Below, in pieces: positions 61,218-64,000 of a DNA stretch of 64,000 bases. The translations under genes were made by a program, and so were the position numbers. Under the pieces are notes generated by a model. It saw nothing but the letters and a program-made list of their open reading frames with translations. It was not told where the DNA came from and did no database searches. How positions within the stretch are numbered: position 1 is the stretch's first letter; each line of letters begins with the position of its first letter. Source of the DNA: Hyphomicrobium sp. CS1BSMeth3 (GTDB lineage Bacteria; Pseudomonadota; Alphaproteobacteria; Rhizobiales; Hyphomicrobiaceae); assembly GCF_900117415.1 (NCBI RefSeq), contig NZ_FPEI01000005.1, positions 310,001 through 374,000 of the forward strand. The letters run 5' to 3'.

Positions 61218-63041
61218 ATGCTTTTCCGCTTCATACTCGCCACCACATTGTTCCTCATCGCCACTGAGGCCCGCGCCCAGCTCTCGCAAGTCGAATTCCA
61301 ATACGTGCAAGCCATCCGCCAGAACGACATCGGCAAAGCGCGAACCTTGCGCCAGATGGCCAACATCGATCCACAGCGCATCGCGGGACAACCTCTCATT
61401 GCCTTCGTCCCCGAGTTCCCCGGCAGCTTTCTTCTGCTCAAACCCGCCGCCTACGACTATGTCGTCAATGAACTGAAACAAGACCTCAACACCCCGCTGC
61501 CGCGCTACTACCGCACCATCTTCGCCTCTTTCTGCCTCACCCTCAGCGACTACGACGACCTGCGCGCCGGCAAGCTCGAGGAGTTCTGGCAGCAGAGCAT
61601 CCAGCGCATCAACACCGCCCTCGATCGCGGGGCCCGCAGCACACCACTGCCCAACATTCCTCCGCACTCGGAACCGGCACAGCCCCTTCCCATGTGCATG
61701 AAAGCCTATCTCGCCCTGCGCCACATCCCCGCGCGCGCCGAGGCCATGCTCGCCCTCATCCAGCGCCTCATCAAAGGCGGCGCCAATCCCAATGCCGCAG
61801 CCTTCGGCGTGCCACTCCTCGCCCGCGCCGTCGAGAGCATGGACGCCCCCTTGCTCAATGAGCTCGTCGCCGGCGGCGCAAACATCAATGCAACATATCC
61901 AGCACAGCCCGAGGGCGTTTGCAGCTTGCCCGCGCGCGTGACCAACAGCGTGCTCGCCTACATGCCCGACCCCGAGGACCGTGCGATCGAACCGGCGCGG
62001 CAGTTTCTCATCGCCTACATGAAACACGGCGGCAAGCTCACAGCCCCGCGCCACAGCAGCCGCTTCTCGGCCCACGAATGCATCACCACCGCCAAGACCC
62101 TCAAACAGCGGGCTCTCGACAGGGGCCAGGTCGCCTACGCCCAGATGGTCGATGCCCTCGAAGAAACGCAAGCCAACATCCCACCGCCCAAGGTCGCTGC
62201 CATTGCAAAAGCAAAACCCGCACCTTCCGCCACATCCCCCCTCCGGCTGACGGGCTCACTCAATCCCCGCCAATCTCCAAGCACCACCGCGCCCCTTGCT
62301 CGCAAGCTCAACCCCGGCGACACCCTCTCGCTCGAAGGCGCGCCCCGCGACGGCTGGTCCGCAGCCAGGCTCGCCGATGGCACCACCGTGTGGGTCAACC
62401 TCGCCGCCTTGGCAAAGAACGCCGCAGCGGACACCGCGACGGCCGCACCATCAGGCCCACCGCCGTCCCCGCAGGACACCGAAACCGCCCACCTCCAGGC
62501 CATCGCCATCGTCCTCCAGGGCGCCGCCGACATCGAGCCCCATACCACCAACACCATCGTCCGCAACAGCTTCGGCACGCCCGCCTGGGAATACCGCCAG
62601 ACAACCACCATCATGACCGAGACGCCGTGCAGCTTCCGCGTCGTCACCGAGCGGGCCAAGCGTGACTTCGATGCGCAAAAGGGCACCTGGGGGCCATGGC
62701 ACTCGGGCTCGCCATTCAACAAATCACCGACGTCCCGCTACGAGCAGCGCGTCGATTTCGGCAAAGCGACGGCCATCAAGATCGAACGCATGGAAGATCC
62801 CGAAGAAGGGCTCATGCGCTCCTTCGTAAACCGCCCCGGCAATCATCATCCACCGATGCTGACCCGTATCTCCTTCAAAGGCGTCGGTGCCGTCTGCCCT
62901 CTAGGCAAACGCAACGACGGCTCGGACATGGTCTGCAGCCCCAACGAAGACAGCGGCGCCTACCGCGACACCCGTGAGCCCGCCGCCATGGCGCAGCGTG
63001 CCAAGCAAGCCTTCGCTACCATCAAGCGCCGGTGCCCCTAG
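61218..63041 (+). CDS. Periplasmic protein with ankyrin-like repeats and an SH3-like domain
   Basis: About 607 residues from MLFRFILATTLFLIATEARA, a clear signal peptide; GAGG lies nine bases upstream. Ankyrin-like units appear near 175-240 (LIQRLIKGGANPNAAAFGVP and LLNELVAGGANINATYPA). An SH3b-like part near 355-400 reads STTAPLARKLNPGDTLSLEG followed by AARLADGTTVWVNL. The C-terminal 190 residues are strand-rich with Cys (TPCSFRVV, GAVCPLG, MVCSPN). It may bind envelope partners or peptidoglycan. The combination of these domains in one gene is unusual. Confidence 0.75.
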   Translation: MLFRFILATTLFLIATEARAQLSQVEFQYVQAIRQNDIGKARTLRQMANIDPQRIAGQPLIAFVPEFPGSFLLLKPAAYDYVVNELKQDLNTPLPRYYRTIFASFCLTLSDYDDLRAGKLEEFWQQSIQRINTALDRGARSTPLPNIPPHSEPAQPLPMCMKAYLALRHIPARAEAMLALIQRLIKGGANPNAAAFGVPLLARAVESMDAPLLNELVAGGANINATYPAQPEGVCSLPARVTNSVLAYMPDPEDRAIEPARQFLIAYMKHGGKLTAPRHSSRFSAHECITTAKTLKQRALDRGQVAYAQMVDALEETQANIPPPKVAAIAKAKPAPSATSPLRLTGSLNPRQSPSTTAPLARKLNPGDTLSLEGAPRDGWSAARLADGTTVWVNLAALAKNAAADTATAAPSGPPPSPQDTETAHLQAIAIVLQGAADIEPHTTNTIVRNSFGTPAWEYRQTTTIMTETPCSFRVVTERAKRDFDAQKGTWGPWHSGSPFNKSPTSRYEQRVDFGKATAIKIERMEDPEEGLMRSFVNRPGNHHPPMLTRISFKGVGAVCPLGKRNDGSDMVCSPNEDSGAYRDTREPAAMAQRAKQAFATIKRRCP

Positions 63042-63106
63042 GTCCTTCCAGCTCCCACCCCCATCGCCCTCAACCGACCACTCACGTCAAACAGGCCGAG
63101 GCACGA

Positions 63107-64000
63107 ATGTTCTCCTTCTCGCGCGCGTTGCTCATTGCGTTCTGGACCTCGATGGCGCTCTCCGCTTGCGATGATCCAGAGCGCGCAGCCAACCAGAAAT
63201 ACGTCACGGCCGCGGAACGCATTGCAGCGGCGCAAAACAGCGCCGACGCGCTCGAGCGCCGCAAACTCTTGACCGACGCCGAGGCGCTTGTTGCCGTCAT
63301 CCTGAAGGACTACGGCGGCACGGCCGCCGCCGTCCGCATCTCTGCGAACGAAAAGATTGGCACTCTGACCCGGCAGGAGCTCGCCAACGCCTTGCGTGAC
63401 GCATCAGGCCAGCCCGAGAATTGCATCACCGAACCGACCTACGCTTGCCTAAAGGCAGCTCTCGATCGTTACGTTGCCCAGGCACCGACAGCCCTCGACA
63501 AGCTTCCCGATCCTCAAGCCGAGGCCCTCCGCGCTACGTCCGAACAACATGCGCTGATGGCGGTCGGAACACTAAGGGCCCTCGGCGAACCTGTTGCCGA
63601 CCAGCTCCAGAAGACCAAAGGCCCGAAAGCCGCGGAATACTATCTCGCGGCATCATCCGAAGTCGGCATGGACCGGGATTGCGAACTCGCCCTTGCCCTC
63701 TATCGTGTCCACGGCATTGAACGCGCCAAGACATTCCTCCGCACGTTCTCATCGCCGCAGATGTGCTCGCCCGACGGCCTTGGCACAACAGCGCGCTGGC
63801 GGCTTGATATCGACGACACGGAAGCCCTTGTCGATATACTCAAGGTTCACACCCCCGCTCCTGCCCCCGATCAGCTCACCTCGATGCTTTCGGCGCTTCT
63901 GGGAATCGACTGCGCCCATGCACAAGCGCACGTCACCAAGATCCTTCCGTGGTGGCCACGGGATCGCTTGGCTCAACTCCTCAATGCTCGGAGTTCCTGC
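63107..64000 (+). CDS. Lipoprotein of unknown function, cut by the window end
   Basis: The frame is open from MFSFSRALLIAFWTSMALSA to the last base, about 298 codons, with no stop. The lipobox is LSAC, so the mature protein starts at Cys21. The rest is helical with scattered Cys (PENCITEP, YACLKAAL, DRDCELAL, MCSPDG, GIDCAHA) suggesting disulfides and TPR- or HEAT-like helical repeats. It continues the run of exported proteins at 60-64 kb. The 3' end lies outside the window. Confidence 0.75.
   Translation, partial: MFSFSRALLIAFWTSMALSACDDPERAANQKYVTAAERIAAAQNSADALERRKLLTDAEALVAVILKDYGGTAAAVRISANEKIGTLTRQELANALRDASGQPENCITEPTYACLKAALDRYVAQAPTALDKLPDPQAEALRATSEQHALMAVGTLRALGEPVADQLQKTKGPKAAEYYLAASSEVGMDRDCELALALYRVHGIERAKTFLRTFSSPQMCSPDGLGTTARWRLDIDDTEALVDILKVHTPAPAPDQLTSMLSALLGIDCAHAQAHVTKILPWWPRDRLAQLLNARSSC

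Overview
The window looks like one side of a large integrated mobile element in a GC-rich (roughly 60-65 %) alphaproteobacterium, probably of the order Hyphomicrobiales. That lineage call is an inference from the mix of accessory families (DUF1419, DUF6878 and DUF6915-like proteins, a VirC1/VirC2-like pair, a MobC/MobA-type relaxosome), not from any marker gene. Only the first 2 kb looks like host chromosome: one membrane protein gene of unknown function, then the 3' half of a tRNA-Gly(CCC) gene at 2009-2053 that I read as an attachment site. A tyrosine integrase follows directly. No second att copy or intact tRNA-Gly was found, so the element probably continues past base 64000 and is at least 62 kb long.

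Layout. 2.2-9.7 kb is a plasmid-like maintenance block: integrase, a ParA/VirC1-like ATPase overlapping a VirC2-like partner, a field of short palindromic motifs, and an iteron origin (two DnaA-box-like sites, an AT-rich stretch, six tandem 21-bp iterons, four more in two pairs, and six dispersed copies in the opposite orientation) in front of a replication-initiator-like gene. 9.6-16.6 kb is the DNA-mobilisation block: a candidate oriT, MobC, a MobA-like relaxase with a one-base frameshift, and a VirD4-type coupling protein. A kinase, a VWA protein and a PP2C phosphatase (a TerY-P-like triad) sit between relaxase and coupling protein; the VWA, phosphatase and coupling-protein genes are joined by ATGA overlaps. 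No VirB-type channel genes were seen, so the element is probably mobilisable rather than self-transmissible, unless they lie to the right.

17-31 kb holds accessory genes: a TniB-like protein, a DUF262/GmrSD-like protein, two W-x-K-(D)K-N-G paralogues, an H-NS-like silencer, a SRAP DNA-crosslink protein, a VbhA/Fic pair and many small conserved genes. Three unrelated small proteins here end in the same tail as the relaxase (W-x-x-P-P followed by an R-x-R-G-R/K-like basic end); I propose this as a type IV translocation or docking signal. 31-35 kb is less GC-rich cargo. 35-40 kb has a large ParB-like protein, DUF6878/DUF6915 genes and a compact operon of ComF-like phosphoribosyltransferase, SLOG-domain protein and LigD-type DNA ligase.

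41-55 kb is dominated by surface or secreted proteins: a membrane-bound alpha/beta hydrolase, a DUF1554-like lectin-fold protein and a giant fibre of about 3,080 residues with YadA-head-like repeats and a C-terminal Peptidase_S74 chaperone. 55-64 kb carries a recombinase-like fragment, an HTH protein, two tandem PcfJ-like genes with solenoid tails, an AraC-type regulator and a run of small membrane, periplasmic and lipoprotein genes that leaves the window.
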